Assembly (NCBI GenBank): GCA_036429605.1
Contig: JAVFKD010000015.1
Coordinates: 186,001 to 250,000 of the forward strand
Direction: 5' to 3'
DNA length: 64,000 nt
DNA from: Cladobotryum mycophilum
Lineage: Eukaryota > Ascomycota > Sordariomycetes > Hypocreales > Hypocreaceae
Part shown: piece by piece, positions 11,901 through 23,842 of the stretch
How the letters are laid out: every line of letters begins with the position of its first letter
How positions within the stretch are numbered: position 1 is the stretch's first letter
Made by a program: the position numbers and the translations under genes
The notes under the pieces: generated by a model
Seen by the model: the letters and a program-made list of their open reading frames with translations, nothing else
Database searches by the model: none
What the model was told of the DNA's origin: nothing

Positions 11901-13430
11901 ACCCAATTCTATTAGGTTTTTGGTCGCAAGGGAGTGAATGAGTGCATAACATAGTAGAGATCGCTACGCGATCTCGTAGGTAGGTATCAATTGGTGACGG
12001 TTTCAATTCTTGCCCCTGTCTAACTAACGCAGTCGCGTCTCCTTTGAATAGGTTTCCCGCCGGCACATGATACAATTTAATGGTGGTTATCTCAACGAAA
12101 CACATTTCTAACCCTCAGCAGTCTTGCCTTAGATCTCCGTGCTATTCCAGCAATGGCTATAGATTACAAGAAAGCCTTTAGTCAAGCTAAGTTAACTTTA
12201 TTATTATAAAGGCTATTAATATTATCAGAAACACTTAAGAAATAGAATGCTTAAAGAATTGGTTACGAAGGGATGATCCTGTAATTGGTGGGCGGTTTCG
12301 TTGCTAAGCGCTTTATGTAGTTTTTTTCGACACTACTAGCTAAACGTCAATCTGAACCTCTATAAGCGCTTATTCTTATACCCTCAAGTCTTAAAAAAAC
12401 TAGTCAATGTACTGCGAATATCTGGAAATTTGTAGAAATACCCTATAATGTTTACTCTCATAAACAATTAAATTTATTATCCTAAGCAAAATGGTATACT
12501 AGTAATCTATATACCCTTACGAGCTGCTTATAGAAATAGAGGTATGGAGTAGATTAGAATGAGAATAGATGTAACGAAACCTTGGCTTATGATATAAGCA
12601 CGATGTAAATAACTAAAGCCGGCGACGAGGACCAACCTATGTATGCTACGAAAATAAATATTAACTTAAATTTACCCTTCTCTATGATGCGGCAAGCTGT
12701 GTTACTGTTCTTTAAGGGCCACTATTAAAAAATCTATAAATTTTAGTCCCACCTAGCAAGAAAGACTGCCATTCCGGCGAATACTATGCTTGGCGATGCA
12801 ATAATCACCTTAGCCCTCGCAACCATTGATAATATGATCCGCCATTATGGGGATGCATTTGGGCATCAAGGCTAGCTTATGTACAGCTCAGTCAGGTCCT
12901 AGCCTTTATTAAGTCGATTATTGCACGCAGAGGAAGGTTATACAGAGGTGTCGGTAAAGGCAACACCAGTGTCCTCATCGATCTCTATGTGAAAGCTTAG
13001 ACGGAGCCGTTCTCTTTAAAAGAATTACGCCGGTAAGTGCAAAAGCGTATAAGAATTGCCCGATGTTAGGCGGACCTTATGAGAGGTTTTATCTTTCTTG
13101 TAGCTATATATAACACCAAAGCAGAAATAATAGTGTAAGTAATCTAAAGACATTCCACTAAGAAAAATACCTCTGACATCTAGTGCGTAGACGAGACTTC
13201 TCTGTTACGAATTCGCGAATTAAAGCGGTCGCAGACTAAGTATTACGTGCTTATAATCTTTTTATTAAATTTTTATATATATAAGTAGGATTTAGTGATA
13301 TATAGATAAGGAGATATAAAAGATAATATTTATTAATAATCTTAATAATAGATATATAGATAGATGGTGTTTTTATTAGAGTGATTTAAAGGATTATACT
13401 TTGTAATTTGCGGATATAATAGATGTAGAT
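8938..13430. other. AT-rich, RIP-like block without supported genes
   Basis: The sequence is TA-rich with few long frames. It holds the ACTAGT motif cluster (10150-10960), a small perfect hairpin GAGATCGC-TAC-GCGATCTC near 11954-11972, and overlapping frames on both strands at about 11660-12105 that I cannot assign. The composition fits ancient repeats mutated beyond recognition. Confidence 0.55.
10150..10960. repeat. cluster of TACTAGTAA-type motifs, copy 1
   Basis: By eye about 20 occurrences of TACTAGTAA or one-base variants (TACCAGTAA, GCTAGTAA, TACTGGTA, TACTAGCA) lie within 800 bases, one every 40 bases on average. Sequence between the motifs differs, so this is not a simple tandem repeat. 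The core ACTAGT is palindromic. A matching cluster lies at 49690-50400. Confidence 0.7.
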
Positions 13431-13451
13431 TTTGTAGATACAAATTAATAA

Positions 13452-13982
13452 ATGTATGGATTTAGTAGATGAGATTTAGCGGATAAGATTTAACGGATGG
13501 GATTTAGTGGATGAGATTTAGTGGATAGGATTTGGTAAATGGGATTTAGTGGATGAGATTTGATAGATAGGATTTGGTGGATAAGATTTAGTAGATAAGA
13601 TTTAGTAAATAAGATTTAGTGGATAGGATTTAGTGGATGAGATTTAGTAGATGAGATTTAGTAGATGGGATTTAATGGATAAGATTTGGTAGATGAGATT
13701 TAATGGATAAAATTTAGCGGATGGGATTTAGTAGATGAAATTTGGTGGATGAAATTTGGTGGATGGGATTTGGTAGATGGGATTTGGTAGATGGGATTTG
13801 GTAGATGAGATTTGGTAGATGGGATTTGGTGGATGAGATTTAGTGGATAAGATTTGGTAGATGAGATTTAGTGGATGGGATTTAGTGGATGAGATTTGGT
13901 AGATGAGATTTAGTGAATGGGATTTAGTGGATAAGATTTGGTAGATGAGATTTAGCGGATGAAATTTAGCGGATGGGATTTA
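13452..13982. repeat. 15-bp minisatellite array 1
   Basis: About 35 tandem copies of a 15-bp unit, consensus GATTTAGTGGATGRG with mainly R/R variation (GTGGAT, GTAGAT, GCGGAT). The array ends abruptly at the left inverted repeat of the Harbinger element, which has inserted into or beside its last unit. The same unit forms array 2 at 48957-49295. Confidence 0.9.
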
Positions 13983-14211
13983 GGGCCAGATCGGCCAGAG
14001 GATTAGCATAAGCCAGTTTGCCCCACAGTGACTTTGAACTTGCACAACGGGTCAGAAGTACTTTTCCTGTCCCCTGTCAAAAATTATGCAAACGTAGCCA
14101 GACCGCCTTCCAGATTCGTAGAACTGGCCTACACCGCCAAAAGTACTGCACGGTGTTTGTAACGCAGTCGCTTCGTCTATTGCGTGTTTATGATATCGTG
14201 ATACCGTCAAA

Positions 14212-15305
14212 ATGGAAGACAACTACAGTCAGACTGTTAGTTCTGAAGTAGTAACACCAATAAGGTCAGAAAACGAGGCCTTACCAGCATCTCCCGAAGC
14301 TGTGTTGACTACACCGTCGCTGAGAACTGAGAATATTCCTGCTGAAACTCCTCCTGTTTCCCCCTTGTCTTCTCAAACGACAGGAAGCCGGTCTGCAACG
14401 AGGTCAGGAAGAACTCAATGGACAGATGCAATGAGCATTTTTTCCTCGAGCTTCTTAGAGAGGCTCGAAATGAGGGTTATCTCCAGTCAGCAAAGTCGAC
14501 ATTCGTCAAGGCTGTGATGGAACGCCTGTTGCCCTCAATGACAGAGCAGTTTCCACATAGTAATCTGCAAACAATCAAGTTAATAACCCATTTCAAATCG
14601 CTGCGAACCAAACACAGGATGTTCCTGTGGATAACAGAACGAACTGGTGTTACCTATGATGAAGATAGCGGCATGGTTGATGCCAGCGACGAACAGTGGG
14701 ATGCTTACCGTCAGGCTCATGGTCCAGGTGCCATGTGGTTGAAGATCCGCGGGTTGCCACGACCTGGGCTGTATGCCTATGTATTCGAGGATAATGAGGC
14801 TATGGGCAGGTTCATCGTCTCTGCCGGCGATGATGAAGGATTCGATGCCATAGACCTAGCCACACAGTTAACGGAGAACGCTGAGAGCGAGGTTCCAAGT
14901 TCATCGGGAACGGAAAATCAAGCACGACGAATTCAATCAGTTCGTCGCCGTGTACCTCAAAACAACAGGGCTTCGGAAGATACACCTGAAATACGGCGAC
15001 AGACAATGCAATCGTTGGTCTCTCTTGCCTCAACCATCGAGGGATGTATGAGTTCTATTTCCAGTTCAATATCAGCTAAACAGAAACGTGAACCTGGAGC
15101 TGGGGATATAGATCTCGCCATTCAGGATTGTCGACGCCTTTTTCGCCTTTCTGGGCGGCAACTTGTCGTCTTTGCGAAAGGAATAACGGTTCCTTTAATG
15201 GCAGTCTGTTGGAATAACTTCAGAGATGATAAAATGGCTAAATTGGCGATGCTTGAGGAGATATTAGGAGAAAGGGTTGATGAGAGTGTTGTTGTTGATG
15301 TGTAG
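14212..15305 (+). CDS. Harbinger-associated Myb/SANT-like DNA-binding protein (one-base break)
   Basis: From ATG 14212 a Ser/Thr/Pro-rich leader reaches RTQWTDAMSIF, then the frame must step by one base to continue as FLELLREARNEGYLQS, the Myb_DNA-bind_3 pattern (W-T-D ... F-L-E-L-L). The break lies in the T6 run at 14438-14443; one more T restores the domain. The rest is open to 15305, with VTYDEDSGMVDASDEQW typical of the second half of the domain and a C-terminal helical part. In this superfamily the Myb-like protein binds subterminal transposon DNA and helps the transposase into the nucleus. I think the break is a sequence error or very recent. Confidence 0.8.
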
Positions 15306-15932
15306 GGTTGAAGGTATTGCAATGTGGGTTTTTTTGCCTATAAAATCGATATTAGGCGGGGTTATTGTGTGTGGTGAGGTAGCTTCTCGAAGCTATGAAA
15401 TCGGGTGGTTATGAGGTTATACTGAAGCCCCTGACTTTCTCCTTCTCAACGTAATCCACAATCACAACACTCATGGATTTTAACACATCCAGACAAGATA
15501 TATAAAATTCCTTGATTATATAGTATCTTTAGTATATGAAATTGATTTTATGATTTTCTTAATATTTATATTATGTCTTTTTGATTTTTAGTGGAATTTT
15601 AAAGTATATATAATTACTTGATTGCTGTGTAAAGCTGTAAGAAAGAAGTTGAAAAATCATCTGCTAGTACAGTGAAAATTTTTCAGGCGTGAATTGACCT
15701 CATAGCTCACTAAATAATAGCGGTTATAGCACTATAACCACTATAAATATAGCACCTTTAGTAATTAAAAAACTTTTAGCAGTAACCCCACTATATTATA
15801 GCAGATACAGTCACTAAAGCCTTCTGTAAATATAGCATCTTATTCACTAAAGCCTACTATAACCTATCCTATACCAAAATAACCCAAATTTCTCAAAGCA
15901 TCAGATCAACTTCAACACCACATATCACAACA

Positions 15933-17225
15933 TCACCACTTCCTCCCACCTTCAAAAGCCCTCATCCCCCCTTCATCTTCATTTTCATCGCTTGAGTCAT
16001 CCAAACCTTCCCCTACATCATCAAATTCATCATTTTCATCATTTTCATCATCCTTTTCCTCCATATAACTTCTATATGAGTCCCAGTTCGCTCTTGCAAT
16101 ATGGTCACGCAGATCTCGAGGCGAACTATTGCGGATAACCTCAGCTGCTCTTTCTATGTCATACTGGAGTTCATCAGGGACGTATTTTGAACTCTCATCT
16201 CCTGGAATACCATCTTTTCTAATGAAATTCCATAGGCCTGTTGTCGCATACACTATCTTAACCTGGTCTCCGAAGCTATACTCTGGTGGGTTGTCTCTGA
16301 GGATCTTGAACTTGCGTTTTAACCCGCCAAACGTCTGTTCGATGATAATCCGCAGGCGAGCATGCCGTAAGTTATACAGTTCTTCTTTCGTCTCCGGCTT
16401 GTTCAAAGCGTCCCTCCAGTCCTGCAAATGATAGCGAGTGTTTGGGTATGGTACTAATAGACCTGGCTGTATTCCAAAACCAGCGTCCCCTAGGTAGCAA
16501 CGACCGTCAGGAATCCTGAACCCGTGAAGAAAGGCAAGGCGGCAAAGACGAGCATCATGAAGGCGACCTTCCCCTCCCGCGAGAATGTACGTAAATGTTC
16601 TATCAAAACGAACAGCCGCGAATACATTCTGCGTAAGCTTATTTTTCCTGTTCCAGAATTTATGCTGATATTTTGCAGGAACATGCGCTGCCACATGGGT
16701 CCCATCAATGGCACCAATACAACCGGAAAACGCAGCATGCTTTGGCTCCAGTTCAACCTCTGGGGATAGCGATGCTTCATTTGGTTGGGTGACAAACTCA
16801 AGGTGTAGTTTCCTCATAGGATCAATGACCTCGTGGAATACTGACGAGACAGTGCTTTGAGCAATTTTGAAGAAGAACGCTGTTTCCCGTTGTGTTGCCC
16901 CAAACACCATAACGAACAAGAAGACCATAATTTTATGCTCAACAGTTTGATAACGAGTGTCGGCCAACTGTGTGTTCAAGCGCAGCCATTTGCAGAGCTT
17001 AGCAAATATTGCCTTTTCCATTCGAAAAAGGTATGTGAAGACAACATTTGGGCTATTAAGCAGTGAAATTATATGCAAATTCGCTGCCTCCGGTCCCCCT
17101 TCGTGTATCCTTTGACGGCTGACCTCATTGTCTTCGGCGCTCTCGATGGCGCTTTCTAGAAATGTCAGTTTGAAGCCAAGGGCTATCAAACTGACGTATA
17201 GTTGCATAAGAAGGTCAGTCACCAT
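15933..17225 (-). CDS. PIF/Harbinger transposase (DDE_4)
   Basis: 430 residues, uninterrupted. The helical N-terminal region with FGATQRETAFFFKIAQSTVS resembles the family's helix-turn-helix. The DDE core is complete: Asp in GAIDGTHV (about residue 174), Asp in YLGDAGF (about 247) and Glu in IIEQTFGGLKRKF (about 296). The C-terminal tail is strongly acidic (runs of D, E and N). It cuts and pastes the element at TWA targets together with the Myb-like partner. Length is normal for fungal members and no RIP-type stop is seen, unlike the other transposons here. Confidence 0.95.
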   Translation of the reverse strand: MVTDLLMQLYVSLIALGFKLTFLESAIESAEDNEVSRQRIHEGGPEAANLHIISLLNSPNVVFTYLFRMEKAIFAKLCKWLRLNTQLADTRYQTVEHKIMVFLFVMVFGATQRETAFFFKIAQSTVSSVFHEVIDPMRKLHLEFVTQPNEASLSPEVELEPKHAAFSGCIGAIDGTHVAAHVPAKYQHKFWNRKNKLTQNVFAAVRFDRTFTYILAGGEGRLHDARLCRLAFLHGFRIPDGRCYLGDAGFGIQPGLLVPYPNTRYHLQDWRDALNKPETKEELYNLRHARLRIIIEQTFGGLKRKFKILRDNPPEYSFGDQVKIVYATTGLWNFIRKDGIPGDESSKYVPDELQYDIERAAEVIRNSSPRDLRDHIARANWDSYRSYMEEKDDENDENDEFDDVGEGLDDSSDENEDEGGMRAFEGGRKW

Positions 17226-17562
17226 TTCTGCGTTGTTGTGGTTATGATTAATATCTCGAATTCAAAGCTGACGTTCCGCAAGCCACAGCTCGAACTCGAG
17301 GATCAAGTTATCCCTCTTTTTTGGGGGATAACATACGGCAGAATCTGGTCACCTAATGAGGGATAGTTGCCAAGTCACTACGATCAAACAAGCAAGGCGT
17401 CAGAAGATACATTTTCAAATTTGCATAACTTTGGAGCGGAGGATGCCGTTGGATTAGTACAGGTCATAGTTCTCAAAATGGTAATCCGGCCCTGTGTTAT
17501 TCTTTTTCTGCCCCACATCTTGCATTTTTCTTATGCTAATCCTCTGGCCGATCTGGCCCTTA

Positions 17563-17963
17563 GACTTGCCCATCCTCCAACTCGCGCGACAAATCACATC
17601 AGACCCAAACACGTTACCCCCAATACACGACCACTGTTCGACCCAACAAATCACATCACAATAAGGCAACTTCGCCTTTAATCTGTTACAGAGTACCCTT
17701 TTGCCTTACCAAATCCCTGAACCAGCGATTCAAAGCAAGCATGGACAACGGACATCTTCAACTCTCGCCTTATTGTGGTATTTGTGAGGAAAGAATATCG
17801 AGGGATGAAAGCGTGATAGCATGTGTGTTTTTAGACCTCTGACTTGCTCGACAGTACTAACTATTCCATTTCTTAGTGTTTCCCGACGACGATTCAGGAT
17901 TCCATTACGGTCAAACACGACCATTTCTCTTTCCAGATCCAGGCCAGACCATTACTTGAGTTA
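17563..17963. other. short intergenic stretch right of the Harbinger element
   Basis: No gene seen. ACAAATCACATCA occurs twice (near 17589 and 17647). The minisatellite that borders the left side of the transposon does not continue here. Confidence 0.4.
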
Positions 17964-18916
17964 ATGGTTTCCTCTGCCGATACCCGGACTGTAAAGGATA
18001 TGCTACTTCGCCCGAGTTTTCTCACGATACATCACGACTGCCACATCATTTTCATCGAAAACTGCACTATCAAAGAACTCGACACTTTGCATCATCGCCT
18101 ATGGACGATAACCGCGTGGAAGAATCCATGGCGAAAGGCGCCGCCGATCTATCTATCTGACGAGCGAATCGATACGCAGAATCTCCAGGTGGCTGCTTGT
18201 CTTGATGGACTGCATCCATTGTGCACACTGCCTGTGGAGTTACTTGCGATGATTCGGACCTATTCCACAGGTGCATTCTTATGGAGATATATATTCATAC
18301 TTCGGGTAGCAGCTCGAGCGTCTTCTTTACGCGATGAGGCGTCTCTCGTCGTTCCATTGGGCGACATCGTTTCGTGGGAGCGCAATGGGACGATCCAACT
18401 TGCCAAATTAGCTTCACCATCCTTAGTTACTGTTAGAGTAACGATGGATTCTGGCGGAATTCGGAAAATAGAATGGCTTTCTCATACGATTAACTATTCC
18501 GGGGAGTGTCATCAGTCTTCTGCCTTTATTGTTCGGCGTGGAGATTTGCTCTTAGGTGTAACTGCACAAATTCAGGTATGATTACTACATCTTTTGTCAA
18601 TCATCATGCGAACTAATTTCTCTTAAAGCTGGGTTTACTACGCCTTCGTATATCTCTAGAGCGGCGGACACTCATATCGAACACTTCAACTCCTCCAAGT
18701 TTAGAATTATGCCGAGCCTTTCCCGACGATGTTTCCTCCTGCCAACGTTTCTTGGCGATTGAAATGGACGACATTTATGGCATTACGTTCTTTTTCTCTT
18801 CTATTAATAATCTGCTTAACATTTACACACATCGCTCAAGGAAATCATGTCTAACTGCCGTATATACACTCCTCCATTCCAGACTTCCTATCAACTCTTC
18901 ACAGCACTCATCATGA
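17964..18916 (+). CDS. conserved-looking fungal protein of unknown function, two exons
   Basis: Exon 1 17964-18575 and exon 2 18629-18916 flank a 53-nt intron (donor GTATGA, branch AACTAAT, acceptor AAG) and give about 299 residues in frame. The middle reads CTLPVELLAMIRTYSTGAFL and IVSWERNG, and the C-terminal part AIEMDDIYGITFFFSSIN; this layout reminds me of a large uncharacterised fungal family sometimes annotated as F-box-like, though no F-box is clear. A second open frame (18847-19179, Lys-rich end LKMLKLKKPKLDALGIS) overlaps the 3' end in a frame one missing base would join, so the true C-terminus may lie at 19179. Confidence 0.65.
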
Positions 18917-19179
18917 AGTATCGGCATCGTCTCTCTCTATTTGCGGAATTGGCGTTTATTCGGCCAGATTGGCCTTTTAAGGTTGATGTCTCGATGGAGA
19001 GCCTGGAGGCAAACATCTCGGCAATAGAGACTGAGCAGCGGAACAAGGAACCTTCACCTGCATCGATGACTATTCGAGATCGAATTTCCGGACTTAAACC
19101 AACGCTGCCACAGAAGCAAAAGTCCTTGAAGATGTTAAAGTTGAAGAAGCCAAAATTGGATGCTCTCGGGATTTCTTAG

Positions 19180-20061
19180 AGGAGTTTATGAGCCTTAATA
19201 TTCCCCCCATGCGAGCCACCAGAGATGGCTGCGTGTTTGACGCAAGCTGACATTAGACGACAGGGTCATTATAGCTCTTTTCTCGTTTCAAAGATTAGAT
19301 GGTTTAGGGATTATCACCTAGGGCTTTGATCGATGGACATTAAATTTAGTAGGGGAGTAGCTAATTCAGGGGTGGTTTAACTTAGAGGCAGTATTTCGGA
19401 CATCGATAATATGAAAGATTAACTTGTTATCTGTTAGTGATGGTTTCCATTAATATCTATTACGCTATAAATACTTTTTTGCTTTCTTACCTATAACACG
19501 AGAGAAAGGATTTGGTCGCCAAATACTTTAAGTCACATCAGAAATCCATTTAATAAGTGAGGTCCTACGTATAACTCTTTCTATGCGTATGCTTATAAAT
19601 CAGATGTTGTGGATGCTGGATTTGACTTTGATGCAAATCGGAGCAGTGGCTGACTAACTCAGCCAAAATGGCATGATTAGATGTATCGCACAAACTGCCG
19701 TTTGTTCAGGCAGGGTAGTCTCACTCATAACGACGATTAGACCTTAGGACCAACCCAGCCAAACTAGCATTCGTCTTCTGATGAATCTAGCGTGCACGAA
19801 TTGCGCTATGACCGAAGCCCCAGCCTCTCACAAAAAGCACAAATGTACTGCTGCAAGAGCACATTGTGACTTAACTGGTACCATGCAGTGCTTGGTACCT
19901 GTTGGTAGGCCCTCGGGTCTGCTAGGCATGACGTAACGTGTCGAGCAACATTAACGCGATGTTTATCCGAAGGAGAGACTGGTGCTGGACTCCTATCAGT
20001 AAGTTCCCTGTTTCGCTTTCCTCCACCTGGACGTCGATGTATCCGGCCCTCAGTATCTACT
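19180..20061. other. intergenic
   Basis: No gene supported on either strand. Composition is intermediate. The last 100 bases hold the presumptive promoter of the phosphotransferase gene. Confidence 0.4.
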
Positions 20062-21681
20062 TTGTTTAACAGGGCTTCAAGAATGGCATTTGTTCTTTAT
20101 CGCTTTGTACAGACACGATGGACATCGTCCGTCAACCGAATTTCCACTGCATGGAGGACAATCACGCGTGCTAGACACAACAAGGTTCCGGCACAACAAG
20201 ACCGCGACGAAAGGAGCCGGGAATCCATTCATTCCATTGAAGATGTTACTTGGCCCTTCACAGACGAGCAACGTGAAGATATGGTACAAAAATTCTTTGA
20301 TTCGATTGACCAAGATGCTGTCTGTGCCCTGGCTTCACGACATAACGGCCATAAATCCTGTCAAATAGACGTTTGGGACAAAGGTAGCTTTAATATCTGT
20401 TTTATCGTTAAGTTTAACACAGACAATACAAAATGGGTAGTAAGGATTCCGATTGGGCCAGTGGTTCACAATGCCTGGGATAAACTCGAGAGCGAGGTTA
20501 TTACAATGCGGTAGGTGATTGTTATATCTATCCTGTTCTCTATGATCGCTAATAGAATCGGACTTATAGGTACATAAAGACAAATACGAATATTCCTCTC
20601 CCTACTATCCACGAATACGGGCAAGATCGAACGTTGACGAAAACGGGTTCCGCGACTCCCTTTCTCATTCTTGACTACATCCCCGGCAAATCACTCGATA
20701 TAAAGACCTTACTGGAAGCTACACTAGAACAACGAAAGGGTTTCTTTGCCGAACTTATCGAAGTGCTAGCTCATTTACGGCGGCTTGAATTCTCTAAAGC
20801 AGGTTCGCTTGTACCAGATCCTCATGGAGGGCCGAACCCTATCGTGGGCAAGCTTTTTCGATAGCCATCAACGAGCTCCAAACAATGCATCGAAGGAAAC
20901 AGTACACTCTGCCCGCTTCTGTTTTCGCGACGGAATTCGTCAGCCACCGATACGATGTAATATCTACAATATACAAGCTTCCTCAAAAGAACCAATCTCA
21001 AAATGAGGCAATGCTTGAACTGTTCGCACTCGACAGCCTGGGAAATCTCATTTCCAATTTCATCGATAAACAATGTGATAAGGGCCCTTTCGTACTCAGT
21101 CATTTAGATCTGGGATATGGCAATATCATTGTCGATGATGACTTTCGTATTCAAGGCATTATTGACTGGGAGTGGGCAGGTGCAGTTCCGCGACAGCTAT
21201 TTACGCCCCCTCTTGGATTACAGGTCACGATCCTGATTTATGGAATATACAAAATGAGTTCTTCTCTGAGTTCTATGATGTTCTGCAAGATAAGAGCCAA
21301 ACATCCGACTGCTATAACCAGCTTGTGGAAGACTGGGATCCTCACCAGAAACTCACATTACCCATCGCCCAGATCTTGCACCATCCTTCTCATCTCGCTC
21401 GTATATATTATAGAGCTATTTATCCTACCCTATTTGACCACTCTTATCAAGATACTGTCTCCAAGTTCTATGAGAACAATGCATGGTTCTCATCACAGGT
21501 AAAAGGGCTAGTGGGTCATTCTGATCGCTTTACACAATACCTAAAGAACAGTGGTTTGTATTTAGTTAAGGAGCGAGACCCACAAGTTGACAAGGAGCTC
21601 AAGGAGCGAAACCAAGAGATTGATGAGCTACTCAAGGAACTTGATCTATTTGGGTTGGAGGAAAAACATCCATTATTATAG
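20062..21681 (+). CDS. aminoglycoside phosphotransferase-like (APH, PF01636-type) protein, two one-base breaks
   Basis: Exon 1 20062-20510 and a 59-nt intron (20511-20569, donor GTAGGT, branch GCTAAT) lead into a kinase-fold protein: FLILDYIPGKSL as hinge, HLDLGYGNIIVDD as catalytic loop (H-x-D-x4-N) and IIDWEWAGAVP as the metal-binding DxD/DFG equivalent. Two single-base breaks, at the T5 run 20854-20858 and the C5 run 21206-21210, interrupt the frame; one extra base at each gives an uninterrupted protein of about 520 residues ending in a Lys/Glu coil. Fungal members are abundant and mostly of unknown substrate; they need not confer drug resistance. Both breaks look like homopolymer errors. 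It converges on the coiled-coil gene 38 bases away. Confidence 0.8.
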
Positions 21682-21719
21682 GAGAAGAATAGGTATGGCG
21701 GCAACAGATGGGTCGCAGC

Positions 21720-22046
21720 CTATCGCTGTAACTGTTTTAACTGCTCTTCTAAATCATGTATCTTAAGCCACTTTCGTTTGATGTTCTCCCTCATTTGAGG
21801 CAACCTCTCGTTTAACTTCGCCACCCTCGCATCCATCGTCATATCATCATTAGTTATACCTCTTCGCTCCCTTGAGCTAGAGGCCGTATGCACCATCTGT
21901 TCCAGCGCTGATTTAGAAATGTTGTCTAATGCATACAATAACTTTTGAAGTATCTCCTTATCCTTGGCAAGCTGGGTCATTGATTCGTCAATGGCCTTCT
22001 TAAGCACTTTGATTCGCTCGCTGGATTGCTCGTCGGTTGTAGGCAT
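21720..22046 (-). CDS. small coiled-coil protein
   Basis: 108 residues, ATG at 22046 after an A/C-rich leader. Heptad-like stretches (ERIKVLKKAIDESMTQL; KIHDLEEQLKQLQR) predict a helical coiled coil with a polar centre. No catalytic motif. I do not recognise it. It is tail to tail with the phosphotransferase gene, so the two may share a terminator region. Confidence 0.5.
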   Translation of the reverse strand: MPTTDEQSSERIKVLKKAIDESMTQLAKDKEILQKLLYALDNISKSALEQMVHTASSSRERRGITNDDMTMDARVAKLNERLPQMRENIKRKWLKIHDLEEQLKQLQR

Positions 22047-22717
22047 CGTTGCTTGTGTTGATTGAGTTGTTGCGTGATTAGGTGATTCCTAATTGACGAT
22101 ATATATGAGGTTGATTTTGTAAATATTTGATGAAGGGGAGAACAGAACTGAATGGGATCAGTTTGAAGAGGACTTTCTCGCAGGCTTGTTATCTGAACAA
22201 AGAATCTACGTATCGGGGGAGGGCGCCTTAATGTAGCCCCGCCCAGCGGTGGCCGTGAGCTTGGACATCAATGCTGTATTGTTAAAGAACGTCTAAAACA
22301 AACCAATTTGGTAGATTCAGGTCTTGAATCCACGGTAAGACAATCGCTAGAGAAGGCTTTTAGATGCGGCTCAATTTTCCAGTGATTTATTTCATGAACT
22401 ACTTTACTTTTTTACAATGCGTTGTACCATGTTTGCCCCTCAACCCCGCACTTAAAAATTTGCATTGCTTTGTTAAAAAGTTAGTTTTTTATTTTTTATT
22501 TTTTACCTCGTACAATAAATCAACTCCATGTATAATTATCTTTATGCGTAAGGCACAGCACAGAGTTTCTGGAATATCCGATATATATAATTATTAATAT
22601 TACGTTTATTATGTGTTATGTTTACTATTTTAGTAGTTAATAGTCCGATATCCAGGCTTTTCGTTAAGCGCTGTCCATAAGCCGGGTATTCTTCGGCAGT
22701 ATGGCGCGTGTGGTACC
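22047..22717. other. intergenic, AT-rich
   Basis: No gene supported. The stretch at 22440-22640 is very AT-rich (TTTTTTATTTTTTATTTTTT). Confidence 0.4.
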
Positions 22718-23842
22718 TTGTTCAGCGCCTCACAACTCAGGCGTCAATTTCCCATTATGTCATTACAATTAATTCCAGCGATACAGTTTCGGTTACCAAG
22801 CAACTTCAAGACCATTCGAGACATCAATATGCCTGGAGGGTCGTTGAAGAGCTACGACCAGGGCATTCAAAAACTAACGGCTTTCCTGGCTCCTTTTGCT
22901 AACGGCAATCCCCCTGATGCTATCACTGGGTCGATCGACAAGGTCGTCGAGTTGTTTGCAGATGACCTTAGCGGATACAGGGGGGCAACTAAAAGCAGGA
23001 AAAAGACAAGACGGACCATTTTGTCCCTGGTCCTTCAAAATATTGATTCCGACATGTTCTTTTTGTGCGCTCTTGCATTACCAGAGTCTTGGCTAGCAAA
23101 AGTTATTAGGAGTGAACAAGACGCGGATTTTGTTTTAGCCCTCAAGTCTTGGTGGGGTTCTTCGACAGTCCCTCCTTCCTTTAGCAACACTGCTGCTGAG
23201 CTTTGTCGGAAGTACAACACTCTGTTAGAACAAGGTATGGAGCAGCAGCGAATCACGTATGGAACAGACACATGGTTAACAAGTAAATTTGCTCGCCGAT
23301 TTCTAGTTAGGAGAGAAAACGTACAAACACGGCAGAATTCCGACGGACGATCGACAGCCCGAGATACGCCGGCTCAAAGCCTTTCAGATATAGACGCCCC
23401 CCTCGGAATGAAGATATTACTATGGAGACATTCGTTCTGAATCAACCATCTGCGGAGAGTGAAAACACCAGGCCGACGTTGGGCAAACATAAGAAAGATA
23501 TTCGGGTGCATTCACTAAGTCACAGGGAAGGCACGATATCTCGGACGCCCCTAATGGAAGAGCTGGAAGGTAATAAAGATCCTACAATTACTGTGGCAGT
23601 TATTTACTAAGATCTAAACAGGCCCATTAGGGGGATCAGTTTACCCGATAGAGCTCATGGACGCTATCAGCACTCTAGCCTCTACTAAACCCATTATTAA
23701 CATGACGATAGCACGAGGGGATGGAGTGAGCCCATACGTTTCGTTCGACATTTCTCCTGCAACAGCCACGCATCTAGCAAGGCTCGCTACATCCAAGCGC
23801 CAGCGTCATGACCCTCTAAGCTCTTCCACTAGACCAATCTGA
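22718..23842 (+). CDS. unknown protein, two exons, one one-base break
   Basis: From ATG 22718 (or 22757) a helical region with SWLAKVIRSEQDADFVLALK runs to the C6 run at 23397-23402. Reading one extra C there continues the protein as RNEDITMETFVLNQPSAES to a 52-nt intron at 23570-23621 (donor GTAATA, branch TTTACTAA, acceptor ACAG) and a second exon that ends VSPYVSFDISPATATHLARL then a Ser/Arg-rich tail. Splice phase and frame agree, which supports one gene of about 355 residues over several short ones. No family recognised. The last 37 bases overlap the convergent gene on the other strand. Confidence 0.6.

Larger units (their letters stand above)
13983..17559. mobile_element. PIF/Harbinger DNA transposon, complete
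   Basis: Perfect 30-bp terminal inverted repeats at 13983-14012 (GGGCCAGATCGG, ending GCATAAG) and 17530-17559 bound a 3577-bp element flanked by the 3-bp duplication TTA (13980-13982 and 17560-17562), the PIF/Harbinger hallmark. It carries the two genes expected of the family: a Myb/SANT-like protein on the plus strand and a DDE_4 transposase on the minus strand, convergent. The AT-rich stretch between them (15306-15932) shows no gene. Perfect TIRs and an open transposase indicate a recent insertion. Confidence 0.95.

Noticed and set aside
14018..14251. plus-strand frame before the Myb-like gene
   Set aside because: Starts within the transposon end and shows no domain; overlaps the true leader in another frame.
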